Shown here in pieces: positions 7,367 to 17,930 of a stretch of DNA of 34,199 bases (within the stretch, counting starts at the first letter, position 1; each line of letters opens with the position of its first letter). The notes under the pieces were generated by a model. That model did not search any database. It saw nothing but the letters and a program-made list of their open reading frames with translations, and was not told where the DNA came from. The position numbers were made by a program, and so were the translations under genes. Source of the stretch: Halioglobus japonicus (GTDB lineage: Bacteria; Pseudomonadota; Gammaproteobacteria; Pseudomonadales; Halieaceae); the NCBI GenBank assembly GCA_902705825.1, contig CACSIL010000003.1, forward strand, positions 37,740 through 71,938, in the 5' to 3' direction.

Positions 7367-9553
7367 ATGACGCAGTACCTGTCCAAGCATCGCACTAGAA
7401 TTACGCTGGGCATCGCCGTCACACTGCTCGCGCTCTGGCTACAAATGTCTGGTGCCGACTCGAGTCGCACCATTATCAACCGGCTGGACTACCTGGCCTA
7501 CGACCTCCGCTTGAACCTTACCCTGCCCGATCAGCCTCCTGCCGCTGGCAATGTGGTGATCATCGATATCGACGAGGAAAGCCTTAGAACCGAAGGCCGC
7601 TGGCCCTGGAGCCGCGAAAAAATGGGGGCGTTGATAATTGCTCTGAAGAACGCAGGCGTCCACACGATCGGTTTCGACGTCGCGTTCGCCGAGTCCGAGC
7701 GCAACATCGCAGAGGAATTGATCGAGGTTATATCGCAGACCGGAACACTCGAACACCGGGATTATCTAGAGCAACTGGTGCCACAAGTGGACAGAGACCT
7801 GGCCTTCGCTGAGGTTCTCGATGGACAGAATGTCGTTCTGGGTTTCCTGTTACACGCCAACAGCGATGAATCCGTCGGCGCACTACCCTCACCCTGGTCG
7901 ATAGTGTCAGAAGAGCAGCAGGGCAGGCTGACACTGCCAATGATGTCGAGCTACACCGGGAATCTGGCACTGTTACAGAAAGCGGCGGGGCATGGCGGCT
8001 TCCTGAACACCACCATGGACGCGGACGGCGTGCTAAGAAGTACACCGCTTGTTCTCGGGAACGACAACTTCATCTACCCATCACTATCGCTGGCGATGGC
8101 CCGGCGCTACACCAAATCACTTCGCTTCAAAATAGACACAGCCCAGGCAGGATCGAGCGAACGTATCACCGGGATTTGGCTGGACCGCACACTGATTCCA
8201 ACCGACCAGTACGGCAGGGTGCTTGTTCCCTATACCGGAAAACGCGGCGGCATCCCGTACATTTCAGCGTCCAACGTTCTCAATGCGAGCCGCCCCGACG
8301 CTTTTCCAGAACTGGAAAACTCAGCGGTGCTGATAGGGTCGTCCGCACTGGGGCTGTCGGATCTGGTCAGCACCCCCACGGGGCCGACGTTTCCGGGTGT
8401 TGAAGTTCACGCGACAGTGTTGCAAAGAATCCTCTCTGGCAAACCGTTTCCACGAGTGCCGGACTGGGGCAATGCCGCCACCGCACTTTCGATAGCGGTG
8501 TCAGGCTTGTTTCTGTCTTTTCTGTGCCCGGCTTTTGGCGCATTGGCAATTACTGTTTTCGCTGTATTTTTTGTCGGCTTGTTTATCGCCGGTGACGTTT
8601 GGCTATGGTCCTCTGCGCAGTTGGCTTTATCTCCGGTGATGCCCCTGCTGACGGTGATCGCCATCATTTCGATGAATGTACTTTTCGGTTATTTTGCCGA
8701 GGCAAAACAAAAACGCCAGGTACGAAAAGCCTTCAGTTCCTATATGGCGCCCGCGCTTGTTGACCAGCTGGTCGGCAATCCGGATGGCCTGAGGCTGACG
8801 GGTGAATCCCGGGAGATGTCTTTTCTGTTTTCCGACATCGCAGGTTTTACCAGCTTTACAGAAAGTGCCAGCCCGGAACTATTGGTTTCAGTATTAAACG
8901 AATACCTGGAAGCCATGTGTCGCGCCGTCATGGAACACGGCGGCACTATCGACAAGATTGTTGGCGATGCGGTGGTGGGTATATTCAACGCGCCACTCGA
9001 TCAACCGGATCACGCCGAGCGAGCGGTCAAATGCGCACTGGCCATGGATCGCATCAGCACCCACTTCATCGCCAAAATGGAGTCCCGTGGTATGGCATTT
9101 GGTATTACGCGCATCGGGGTAAACACCGGCTACGCAATTGTGGGAAATTTTGGGGGTAGCGAGCGGTTTGACTATACTGCACACGGTGATGCGATCAATA
9201 CTGCCGCTCGCATGGAAAGTGTCAACAAACACCTTGGCACACAAATTTGCATAGCTGGCACAACCACGGCTCAGTGCCCCAACCACTATTTCCGCCCGAT
9301 AGGGGCTCTGGTCCTGAAAGGAAAGACCGAGGCGATAGACGCATTCGAGCCCATCTCGGCCGATGCTGATAAAGCCACCCTGACAGTGCGCTACCGCGAG
9401 GCATATGAATTACTCTCTCGCGAAGACCCCGAAGCGAGAGATCTGTTTAGACAACTTAAGGAAGAGTACCCGGAGGATCCACTGGTGAATCTGCATTACG
9501 AGAGAATCATCGCCGGCATATTGTCAGCCACTATCGTGCTAGCGGAGAAATAA
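7367..9553 (+). CDS. CHASE2-domain class III adenylate cyclase
   Basis: The protein has 728 residues. A first membrane helix (about 12-28) leads into a periplasmic CHASE2 sensor domain (about 34-355: VVIIDIDEESL, GRWPWSR, GFDVAFAE, FPGVEVHATVLQRIL). Three more helices follow (about 371-441) and then a cytoplasmic catalytic domain (about 480-660). Both metal aspartates are present (D490 in FSDIAGFT, D534 in KIVGDAVVG). So are the adenine-selecting Lys530 and Thr604 and the transition-state Asn611 and Arg615 (GDAINTAARME). It should therefore be an active adenylate cyclase making cAMP in response to an unknown periplasmic signal. Catalytic domains of this type usually work as homodimers. The gene begins 40 bp after the exported unknown and ends 25 bp before the SulP/cNMP-binding transporter, its likely target. 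Confidence 0.9.
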   Translation: MTQYLSKHRTRITLGIAVTLLALWLQMSGADSSRTIINRLDYLAYDLRLNLTLPDQPPAAGNVVIIDIDEESLRTEGRWPWSREKMGALIIALKNAGVHTIGFDVAFAESERNIAEELIEVISQTGTLEHRDYLEQLVPQVDRDLAFAEVLDGQNVVLGFLLHANSDESVGALPSPWSIVSEEQQGRLTLPMMSSYTGNLALLQKAAGHGGFLNTTMDADGVLRSTPLVLGNDNFIYPSLSLAMARRYTKSLRFKIDTAQAGSSERITGIWLDRTLIPTDQYGRVLVPYTGKRGGIPYISASNVLNASRPDAFPELENSAVLIGSSALGLSDLVSTPTGPTFPGVEVHATVLQRILSGKPFPRVPDWGNAATALSIAVSGLFLSFLCPAFGALAITVFAVFFVGLFIAGDVWLWSSAQLALSPVMPLLTVIAIISMNVLFGYFAEAKQKRQVRKAFSSYMAPALVDQLVGNPDGLRLTGESREMSFLFSDIAGFTSFTESASPELLVSVLNEYLEAMCRAVMEHGGTIDKIVGDAVVGIFNAPLDQPDHAERAVKCALAMDRISTHFIAKMESRGMAFGITRIGVNTGYAIVGNFGGSERFDYTAHGDAINTAARMESVNKHLGTQICIAGTTTAQCPNHYFRPIGALVLKGKTEAIDAFEPISADADKATLTVRYREAYELLSREDPEARDLFRQLKEEYPEDPLVNLHYERIIAGILSATIVLAEK

Positions 9554-9578
9554 CATTCAGCGCTCTATCAAACAGTCC

Positions 9579-11795
9579 ATGCAGGCACTGCGAGAGTTGA
9601 ATGCGGATAGCGTCACCTCGATCCTGCTGGCGGGGATCATAGCGGGTATTGTCACACTGATATCCAGCGTGAGTTTTGCCGCTTTGATATTCCACGGCGA
9701 ACTGGCTCCCTATATTTCCTCGGGCATCACCATCCTGATTTCGACCGCCGTGGTAGCCGGGTCACTGTTCAGCCTGTTTAGCGCTGCCCGGCCAGTGGTG
9801 GCATTGCCAGACGATGACACTGCGCCGGTTCTGGCGCTGATGGTTAGTCTGATCATCGCCAGCTCACCAGAGGGTACACCGCCGGATGTACTGTTCATAA
9901 CAACGTTCGGTGCCCTGGCGTGCGCCACGCTGCTAACGGGTATCACCTTGATGGTACTCGGCTACTTTAAGCTGGGCTCATTAGTACGTTACCTGCCGTA
10001 TTCGGTAATGGGCGGCTACTTTGCGGGCGCCGGATGGCTGATGGTGCAAGGTGCACTGCGTATGGTGTACGACGCCCCGCTCGACTCTTTTGAGAGCTTT
10101 CTGGCTGTGTTTGAGGTCGAGGTTTTATTGCGCTGGGTGCCCGCTGTAGCGGCTGCCTTGTTTATACGCTGGGCGATCCGCAACTGGCATAGATCACTCG
10201 CCATGCCGACAAGCATGATCTTACTGACGCTGGTATTTTATGCGGTGACAACATTGCTGGGCATGAGTCCTTCGCAGCTGATGGCCGATGGCTGGTTGGT
10301 TGGCCCCTTCCCTGAAACTCACCCACAATTGTTCGATCCGGTCCTGTTCAGAGATTCAGCTGATATCGACTGGAGCGTGGTGATCGCGAATATGAGCACA
10401 ATCGGTACCATCATTATGCTCAGCGCTGTATCGCTGTTGCTTACCGCAAGCGGCCTTTCGGTAGTACAGCGCAACAATTTTGATATCAACCGTGAACTGA
10501 TGGTGGCCGGGTTTGCCAACACGGTCAGCGGTTCCGGTGGCGGCTTGATTGCACTTCCCTCTATGTCACTGACCGAACTCGCAATGAAGGTTGGAGGCCC
10601 CAGCAGTCGGCTGGTCGGTCTGGTGATAGCTGCATTCTGCGCACTGATACTTTTTTATGGTATGTCCCTGATTGCCTGGTTCCCCAAAACCATCGTGGCG
10701 GGCTTACTGATATTCCTCGGCGCATCTCTGCTGGAACGGTGGTTGATCGAAGCCCGCAAAAAGCTACCTCGGTTGGAGTACCTGGTAGTGGTCGTTATTG
10801 TTTTGGCTGTAGCGGCTGTGGGGTTCCTGGAGGGCGTCATGGTTGGCCTGTTGGGCGCCATCGTTCTGTTCGTCATCAATTACAGCAGAATCAACGTCGT
10901 GCGGTATGCGCTAACGGGAAAAGAGCGCGGCAGCAACGTTGAGCGCAATAGCGCTGAAGAAAAATTTCTGCGCGAAACCGGCGGCCAGACACTTATTCTG
11001 AAACTGGAGGGTTATCTATTTTTCGGGACGGCCACCGCCCTCGCCCGTCGTATTGAAGAACGCCTTGCAGATACCGAGCAACCCACTCTGCGATACGCCG
11101 TACTGGATTTCGCCCAGGTCACAGAAATGGACTCCTCCGCGGCATTGAGCTTTATGAAGCTGGCGCAGGAAGCCTCGCAGTGCAATTTTTTCCTGTTGCT
11201 GACCGGCCTTACACACAAGATGCAGAAACGTTTGATGGGCAGCTGGTTCGAGGAAGAAAATACCAGCTACATCCAGATAATGCCCGACCTGGACCGGGGC
11301 ATAGAATGGTGCGAAGAACGCATCCTGAAAGAGCAATCATTGGGTGAAGAAGCACATGTGGGTATTTTGCAGCAGATCTTTGAGCACCTGCCCACCTACG
11401 ACGATCACTCCGTGCTGGAAGCCTATCTGGAGTATCGGCATGTAGAGCCTGGCGACCAGCTCGCCGCGCAGGGAGCCCCCTCCGATGAGATGTTTCTACT
11501 CCAGACCTGCACTGCCTCGGTCTACCTGGATACGAATTCAGGCAAAAAACACCGCATTCGCCGCGCGGGTGCCGGAACGGTATTCGGCGAGGTGGGTTTC
11601 TACCTGGGAACTCCCCGGACCGCTACCGTTATTGTGGATACCGGAGGCGATTTATTTGTGCTCAGCCAGGATGCAAATACGCGCCTGGAGCAGGAGCACC
11701 CCCTGATTGCCGCTGCTCTGCACAAATTCATGATCCGCATCATTACCCGACGACTGCAATTAACCACAGCTACCCTACGGGCGGTACTGACATGA
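9579..11795 (+). CDS. SulP-family anion transporter with STAS and cyclic-nucleotide-binding domains
   Basis: The protein has 738 residues. Residues 1-440 form a polytopic SulP/SLC26-type transport domain, with typical segments GSLVRYLPYSVMGGYFAGAG and GGLIALPSMSLTELA. A STAS domain follows at about 468-580 (LDFAQVTEMDSSAALSFMKLA). A cyclic-nucleotide-binding domain occupies about 600-725. Its phosphate-binding cassette is intact: FGEVGFYLGTPRTATV holds the ligand-contacting Glu671 and Arg680. SulP proteins move sulfate, bicarbonate or other anions, and the substrate cannot be read here. The fused cNMP domain together with the cyclase gene 25 bp upstream predicts cAMP control of transport. The stop codon overlaps the start of the zinc-ribbon gene by four bases. 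Confidence 0.88.
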   Translation: MQALRELNADSVTSILLAGIIAGIVTLISSVSFAALIFHGELAPYISSGITILISTAVVAGSLFSLFSAARPVVALPDDDTAPVLALMVSLIIASSPEGTPPDVLFITTFGALACATLLTGITLMVLGYFKLGSLVRYLPYSVMGGYFAGAGWLMVQGALRMVYDAPLDSFESFLAVFEVEVLLRWVPAVAAALFIRWAIRNWHRSLAMPTSMILLTLVFYAVTTLLGMSPSQLMADGWLVGPFPETHPQLFDPVLFRDSADIDWSVVIANMSTIGTIIMLSAVSLLLTASGLSVVQRNNFDINRELMVAGFANTVSGSGGGLIALPSMSLTELAMKVGGPSSRLVGLVIAAFCALILFYGMSLIAWFPKTIVAGLLIFLGASLLERWLIEARKKLPRLEYLVVVVIVLAVAAVGFLEGVMVGLLGAIVLFVINYSRINVVRYALTGKERGSNVERNSAEEKFLRETGGQTLILKLEGYLFFGTATALARRIEERLADTEQPTLRYAVLDFAQVTEMDSSAALSFMKLAQEASQCNFFLLLTGLTHKMQKRLMGSWFEEENTSYIQIMPDLDRGIEWCEERILKEQSLGEEAHVGILQQIFEHLPTYDDHSVLEAYLEYRHVEPGDQLAAQGAPSDEMFLLQTCTASVYLDTNSGKKHRIRRAGAGTVFGEVGFYLGTPRTATVIVDTGGDLFVLSQDANTRLEQEHPLIAAALHKFMIRIITRRLQLTTATLRAVLT

Positions 11796-12205
11796 GCGAT
11801 GACACTGCCACAACGAGGCCACATATGGATTGCCCAAAATGCCACGCACCGATGGAGGCCATTGAATTCGGCACGGATATCGAAGTACAGCGCTGCACCG
11901 GGTGCAGCGGGTTGTTCTGCAAGTGGCAAGCATTACAACAGTTGCGGGACGAATGGCTCTCCGATGTGGTACTGGATAAGGGCAACGCCGCGCAGGGGGC
12001 AAAGCAGAACGAGATGCGAGACGTACCCTGTCCTGATTGTGGCACCACCATGGAGAGCGTGCAGGATCAGGAAAATGCGCGGATTACCCTGGACAGCTGT
12101 CCCGCCTGTGACGGCGTATTTCTCGACGCCGGAGAACTGACAAACATGAAATCTGTGACCCTGATGGATCACGTGAGACACCTGCTTGCTAAGCTTGGCA
12201 GATAG
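11792..12205 (+). CDS. double zinc-ribbon (zf-TFIIB-like) protein
   Basis: The protein is 137 residues and holds two copies of a TFIIB-type zinc ribbon. The first uses C14-x2-C17 and C35-x2-C38. The second uses C80-x2-C83 and C103-x2-C106 and is followed by GVFLDAGEL, the usual ending of this domain. Each unit should bind one zinc ion. The family is widespread but its role is not established. The start overlaps the transporter stop (ATGA), so it is translationally coupled and may assist or regulate the upstream transporter/cyclase unit. Its last 17 bases overlap the end of the convergent HD-domain gene. Confidence 0.8.
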   Translation: MSDDTATTRPHMDCPKCHAPMEAIEFGTDIEVQRCTGCSGLFCKWQALQQLRDEWLSDVVLDKGNAAQGAKQNEMRDVPCPDCGTTMESVQDQENARITLDSCPACDGVFLDAGELTNMKSVTLMDHVRHLLAKLGR

Positions 12206-12845
12206 CCGTTTCGCCGAAGCCCTGCTCTCGTAGCTCGTTGGTGTAGCGCGCGATATTGGATTGCGCATTAGCCTCGAGACGATCTCTAAAAAATGGCGAC
12301 TGGTAGAGGCTGGACCAGCGTTGCAACTCGGTCAGGAAGCGCAGCTTGCCGTTATAATACTGCTCATCACTCACGCCCTCGGCTTCGTATCTAAGCGCCG
12401 TGGAATCAGCCAGATAATCATCCCAGGGCAAGCCAAAACCCGACAGATCGATATCTACCACGTAGGCAATCGCGGGGTCTGCGGCGGGGCCGGTATGCTG
12501 TGTAGCAATGATGAATTCAGAGACTCGCTCGACAAAATCAGCCGGCATGGCTGAGCCGGCCATGTCGCGGAAATAGGTGACACTGAGGAGTTCATTGTCC
12601 TTGGCACCGTAATGGTAGATCACGTCGTGGAACCATATCGCCATTTCAGTAGCACTGAACTCCGCGACATGATCGCCTGCAATATCCAGTTCGCCCAAAC
12701 AGTGATCTATATGATCCAGCGTGTGGTAGTGCCGGTGGGGCTCCTGATAATGCGACTGCAATTTCTGCCATACACTATCGGTATTTTGTCCTGAACAAGC
12801 CCGCCAAAGATCACCAAACCGTTTCTCAAGATATTTTTCGTCCAC
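12189..12845 (-). CDS. HD-superfamily metal-dependent phosphohydrolase-like protein
   Basis: The product is about 218 residues from GTG 12845, which has GGAG six bases upstream. TTG 12860 is the longer alternative. The COG4339-type HD pattern is clear: PHRHYHTLDHI (about residues 36-46), then AIWFHDVIYH (about 69-78) with the His-Asp pair, and downstream Glu and Asp residues (IDLSGFG). HD proteins bind divalent metals and usually cleave phosphoesters; the substrate of this subfamily is unknown. It lies tail to tail with the zinc-ribbon gene and overlaps it by 17 bp. It is separated from wecA by 187 bp in which no clear signal was seen. Confidence 0.8.
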   Translation of the reverse strand: MDEKYLEKRFGDLWRACSGQNTDSVWQKLQSHYQEPHRHYHTLDHIDHCLGELDIAGDHVAEFSATEMAIWFHDVIYHYGAKDNELLSVTYFRDMAGSAMPADFVERVSEFIIATQHTGPAADPAIAYVVDIDLSGFGLPWDDYLADSTALRYEAEGVSDEQYYNGKLRFLTELQRWSSLYQSPFFRDRLEANAQSNIARYTNELREQGFGETAICQA

Positions 12846-13032
12846 CCGGTACTCCAACAATTATTCGGCGAGTACGCAACGTCCCTGATCACAGCTGCAG
12901 GGGGCGAGCAGGATTGAAAATTCACCCTGACACTGGCAAGCCCCGTCCTCTCCTTGAGCTTAGCATAGCCCCCTAACACGACAATCAGTAATAGTGAGGA
13001 CTGCGTCACAGTTTGCTATAAACAGTTTTGTA

Positions 13033-14052
13033 TCAGCGCTCCGCCTGTGGGGCAGCGCGGTCCACCCTGAGTACGTAGGCGCAGTGACCGCAAAACAACC
13101 CGAAGTAGCACAGCAAACTCAGAGATTCCGGCACACGCTCCAATACAACGCCGGCTAGCGCACAAAGCGTTGCATATCCAACCAACAACAAGAGCGTTTG
13201 TCTGCGACCCAGCCCGCGGTCGAGCAGTGTATGGTGCAGGTGCGAACGATCTGCCTTCACCAGACTGTGCCCACGCCGATAGCGACGGAGCATAGTGGCC
13301 AGCATATCCATCAATGGCAGCGTCACCAGCCACAAGGCTGTCACCGGCCTGATCAAGGCATTATCGCCCTGCGAAAAGAACACCAGCGATGCTGTCACCA
13401 GAAAGCCCATTGTGACACTACCGGCATCTCCCAGGAACATTCGGGGTAACAGACGGTTGTTTGGCCCCAGATTAAAAAGCAGGAATACAGCCAGCGGTAC
13501 TATCATCAGGAGTAACGCATTCGCCATGGGATGGCCGGCTTGCAACGCGAGCAGGTACAGCACCAACAGCGGCAGAGAGATGGTGCTGGCTGCCAGGCCA
13601 TCGATGCCATCAATCATGTTAAAGGCATTACTTAATCCAGCCACAGCAAGTGCGGAAAGCGGAATGGTCAGCAGCAGGAGAGGGATATCACCCAGCGCGA
13701 GCAGATTGCCGACATTGGTGATAGCAATGTTGCCAAAAGTGGCGAGCAGTATGCCGCTGCCAAACTCCAGTAGCAGCCTTGCCGTGGCACTGATATGGCG
13801 AAAATCATCGAATACGCCAATAAGAAATACCGCACAAGCAATGAGCAGCATTGGATAGGTATAAGGAGCGATGCCCAGCACGAATGTGCCGAATAGCAGT
13901 GTTAAAAATATCGCTATACCGCCAGTGAGCGGCACATTGCCCTGATGCTGCTTGCGCGCATCGGGGCCATCGACCAGGCCAACGCGGGCACCGAGGCTCA
14001 CAGTAACCCGAGTAATCACCAGCGCAGCAACTAAGATTTGAAGAATCGGCAT
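13033..14052 (-). CDS. wecA: WecA-type undecaprenyl-phosphate sugar-1-phosphate transferase
   Basis: The protein is 339 residues with about ten or eleven membrane helices. It carries the family motifs in order: GLVDGPDARKQHQGNVPLTGG (25-45), Asp82-Asp83, NMIDGIDGL (145-153), FLGDAGS (206-212), PVTALWLVTLPLMDM (236-250) and the HLHH motif (271-274). Members attach HexNAc-1-phosphate, typically GlcNAc, to undecaprenyl phosphate at the cytoplasmic face, the first step of O-antigen or capsule repeat synthesis. The match to WecA is close in the PVTALW...DMLATMLRR region. Sugar specificity is inferred. It lies 126 bp downstream of the UDP-glucuronate decarboxylase gene on the same strand, separated by a large inverted repeat. 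Confidence 0.85.
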   Translation of the reverse strand: MPILQILVAALVITRVTVSLGARVGLVDGPDARKQHQGNVPLTGGIAIFLTLLFGTFVLGIAPYTYPMLLIACAVFLIGVFDDFRHISATARLLLEFGSGILLATFGNIAITNVGNLLALGDIPLLLLTIPLSALAVAGLSNAFNMIDGIDGLAASTISLPLLVLYLLALQAGHPMANALLLMIVPLAVFLLFNLGPNNRLLPRMFLGDAGSVTMGFLVTASLVFFSQGDNALIRPVTALWLVTLPLMDMLATMLRRYRRGHSLVKADRSHLHHTLLDRGLGRRQTLLLLVGYATLCALAGVVLERVPESLSLLCYFGLFCGHCAYVLRVDRAAPQAER

Positions 14053-14132
14053 TTCAGCGGGTTGTTCTGGTAAGACGTCAAAAAGACGACGTCGGTTTGT
14101 ATTGAATTAAAACAATCGTGGCTCACCACCTT

Positions 14133-14168
14133 CGGCAAACCAAAATCATCCCTCAATCAGGTTTGCCG
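14133..14168. repeat. inverted repeat between uxs and wecA
   Basis: Perfect 9 bp arms (CGGCAAACC and GGTTTGCCG) flank an 18-base loop. It begins about 10 bases after the uxs stop on the minus strand. There is no T-run after it on that strand, so it is not a textbook terminator. It could be an mRNA 3' end structure or an operator for wecA. Confidence 0.5.
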
Positions 14169-14178
14169 TTAATTTAAT

Positions 14179-15120
14179 TCAGAGCATCCCCTCAAAATAA
14201 CGGATCGCTCTTCGCAAACCTTCTTCAAGCTCGATTGTTGGCTGCCAATTCAGCTCCGCTTTTGCCAGTTCAATATTGGGCTGACGCTGCATTGGATCAT
14301 CATTGGGCAGGGGCCGCCAGTCGAGGATGGACTGGGAGTTCGTCAACTCAATGACTTTTTCCGCCAGTTCCCGAATCGTAAACTCATTGGGATTCCCCAG
14401 GTTTATCGGGCCGGTAACTCTATCGTCAGTACCCATCAAACGGACAAACCCTTCGATAAGATCATCCACATAACAAAATGATCGCGTCTGGGAGCCGTCG
14501 CCGAAAATTGTAATCGGCTCACCACGCAGCGCCTGCATGATGAAGTTTGAAACCACCCTGCCATCGTTGGGGTGCATATTGGGCCCATAAGTATTGAATA
14601 TACGTGCCACCTTGATGCGCAGTCTGTGCTGTCGGTAATAATCGAAAAAGAGTGTTTCTGCGCAACGCTTGCCCTCGTCATAACAGGAGCGTTCACCGGT
14701 GGGATTCACATGGCCCCAGTATGCCTCGTGTTGAGGGTGGATTTGTGGATCACCGTATACCTCACTGGTAGAGGCCTGAAAAATCTTTGCACCCGTGCGT
14801 TTTGCCAGACCCAGCATGTTGATAGCGCCGTGCACACTGGTCTTTGTCGTTTGAACCGGGTCGTGCTGGTAGTGGATGGGGGAAGCGGGACACGCCAGGT
14901 TGTATATTTCATCCACCTCTACATACAGAGGGAATGTCACATCGTGGCGCATTAATTCGAAGTTGGGCTGATCCAGCAATTCGACAATATTGTCTTTAAT
15001 GCCGGTGAAAAAATTATCTACGCAGATAACATCATGCCCTTCACCAACCAGGCGGCGGCACAAATGAGAGCCAAGAAACCCCGCTCCGCCCGTCACCAAT
15101 ACCCGCTTTCTTAAATGCAT
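14179..15120 (-). CDS. uxs: UDP-glucuronate decarboxylase (UDP-xylose synthase)
   Basis: The protein is 313 residues, a normal length for bacterial UXS. It is an extended short-chain dehydrogenase. The NAD-binding [11 protein letters not shown] lies at 10-20, the catalytic STSE at 117-120, and the Tyr147-x3-Lys151 pair in [14 protein letters not shown]-specific signatures are [12 protein letters not shown] (74-85), [22 protein letters not shown] and [14 protein letters not shown]. It oxidises UDP-glucuronate at C4, decarboxylates it and reduces the product to UDP-xylose in the cytoplasm. This implies a xylose-containing surface glycan, or another UDP-xylose use. Together with wecA downstream it forms a small glycan group behind purA, separated from it by 72 bp with a strong hairpin. 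Confidence 0.92.
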   Translation of the reverse strand: MHLRKRVLVTGGAGFLGSHLCRRLVGEGHDVICVDNFFTGIKDNIVELLDQPNFELMRHDVTFPLYVEVDEIYNLACPASPIHYQHDPVQTTKTSVHGAINMLGLAKRTGAKIFQASTSEVYGDPQIHPQHEAYWGHVNPTGERSCYDEGKRCAETLFFDYYRQHRLRIKVARIFNTYGPNMHPNDGRVVSNFIMQALRGEPITIFGDGSQTRSFCYVDDLIEGFVRLMGTDDRVTGPINLGNPNEFTIRELAEKVIELTNSQSILDWRPLPNDDPMQRQPNIELAKAELNWQPTIELEEGLRRAIRYFEGML

Positions 15121-15164
15121 TTTGTTCTTATACCCTTATCCAGCACAACAGTTATCAGGGGTTT

Positions 15165-16530
<1,366 letters not shown>

Positions 16531-16541
16531 CTATGGTTGGC

Positions 16542-17726
16542 CTATACACGGTCATCGGTATTCAGCGGCAACACTTGCCACTGCTCGCCCTGTTCAACAA
16601 GTTGACGGTCACAGCGCGAATCCGGGGTACCCGACAGGCAGTTGATCACTACCTCTCCCGCTGCTCTCAACTCTTGCACCTTTTGGTCCAGCGCAGGATC
16701 ATCCTCGTCCGGCATGCTGATCGCACCACCGCCACTGGTCGCCGGTGGCAACAACGCCACCAATGCCTTTAGATCGGTGTTGAACCCAGTGGCGGGTCTC
16801 GCCCTACCGTAAACAGCGCCGACATCATTATAACGACCGCCGTTGGCCAGCGCCTGTCCACTGCCTGCCACATAAGCGGCAAACACCAAGCCTGTATGGT
16901 AATGATAGCCGCGCAGTTCAGCCAGATCGAAATAGATATCCATATCCGGCAATTGTCTGCGAATGTCGCAGGCCACTTCCTGCAGGGCATCGACACCCGC
17001 CAGCGCGTCAGGCACCACCTCGGAGAACAACTCGCGCGCCCTGCGCAATACGTCCTCATCACCGTGTAAGTCTACCAGTGCAATAATGAGTGCGGAGACA
17101 GTGGGATCGACATCTTCCAGGGCCTGGCGCAGATCCGGCACGGATTTGCGCTGCAAGGCGTCAAAAACGATCTTTTCTTTCTCACCACTGAGGCCTGCCC
17201 TAGCGAGCACCGCCTCATAGATTCCAACATGCCCGAGATCCAGAGTAACGCCGGAAAGTCCGACAGACTCAAGTGTTGCCAACATCAGCCGCACTATTTC
17301 TACATCCGCACCCAGACTGTCATCGCCGTAGAGTTCAGCACCCAACTGAATGGGCGAGCGCGAGGCCAACAACGACTTGGGGCGGGTGTGCAGGGTGGAG
17401 CCTACATAACACAGGCGGGACACACCTTCCTCAGCCAGACTGTGCGCATCAATACGCGCTACCTGCGGCGTGATATCCGCACGTATTCCCAAGGTGCGGC
17501 CACTGAGTTGATCCGTCAGCTTGAACGTGAGTAAATCCAGGTCCTCGCCCAACCCGACCAGCAGCGATTCCCTGAATTCCATCAGCGGGGGAATGACCAA
17601 ACGGTACCCCCAACTGCGGTATAGATCCAACAGCACACGACGCAGTGCCTCCACGGACTCTGCCTGCGCGGGAAGAACCTCCTCCACACCATCCGGAAGT
17701 TGCCAGTGATCTACTGTAGACATCAT
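16542..17726 (-). CDS. hisZ: ATP phosphoribosyltransferase regulatory subunit
   Basis: The product is 394 residues from ATG 17726; ATG 17723 and GTG 17732 are alternatives. HisZ is a catalytically dead relative of histidyl-tRNA synthetase. It partners short-form HisG in the first step of histidine synthesis and is needed for activity and feedback control. The N-terminus TVDHWQLPDGVEEVLP, the motif-2-like region (LGIRADITPQVARIDAH) and GGRYNDVGAVYGRARPATGF are typical of HisZ. The HisRS-specific anticodon domain is absent. Its presence predicts a short HisG elsewhere in the genome. It starts 13 bp after the DUF2065 gene, in the same operon. Confidence 0.93.
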   Translation of the reverse strand: MMSTVDHWQLPDGVEEVLPAQAESVEALRRVLLDLYRSWGYRLVIPPLMEFRESLLVGLGEDLDLLTFKLTDQLSGRTLGIRADITPQVARIDAHSLAEEGVSRLCYVGSTLHTRPKSLLASRSPIQLGAELYGDDSLGADVEIVRLMLATLESVGLSGVTLDLGHVGIYEAVLARAGLSGEKEKIVFDALQRKSVPDLRQALEDVDPTVSALIIALVDLHGDEDVLRRARELFSEVVPDALAGVDALQEVACDIRRQLPDMDIYFDLAELRGYHYHTGLVFAAYVAGSGQALANGGRYNDVGAVYGRARPATGFNTDLKALVALLPPATSGGGAISMPDEDDPALDQKVQELRAAGEVVINCLSGTPDSRCDRQLVEQGEQWQVLPLNTDDRV

Positions 17727-17738
17727 TTTCACCCGGCC

Positions 17739-17930
17739 CTAATGCACCAAATACAAAATTACTACCCCGAACAGCATACTGCCCAGGCCGACATTGCGAA
17801 TTACTCGATCATCCATTTGCTCAGCCATTCTCAGCATATCCCGCCAGCGATTCGGGCTGATAAAGGGCAACATGCCTTCGACGATAAACACCAGCGCAAT
17901 CGCGACCGGGAGTACTTGCCAAAAATCCAC
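17739..17930 (-). CDS. DUF2065 (YjeT-like) small membrane protein
   Basis: The protein is 63 residues with two hydrophobic segments (about 6-24 and 46-62). A polar loop, SPNRWRDMLRMAEQMDDRVIR, joins them. The EGMLPFISPNRWR signature and the position directly after hflC identify it as a DUF2065/YjeT protein. The family is strongly linked to hflKC loci, but its function is not established. A role with the HflKC membrane complex is an inference from linkage only. It lies 85 bp after hflC and 13 bp before hisZ. Confidence 0.88.
   Translation of the reverse strand: MDFWQVLPVAIALVFIVEGMLPFISPNRWRDMLRMAEQMDDRVIRNVGLGSMLFGVVILYLVH

Noticed and set aside
13295..13858. Plus-strand open frame of 187 codons
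   Set aside because: It lies fully antisense to wecA, which has all family motifs; its Ser/Arg/Pro-rich translation looks like a shadow.
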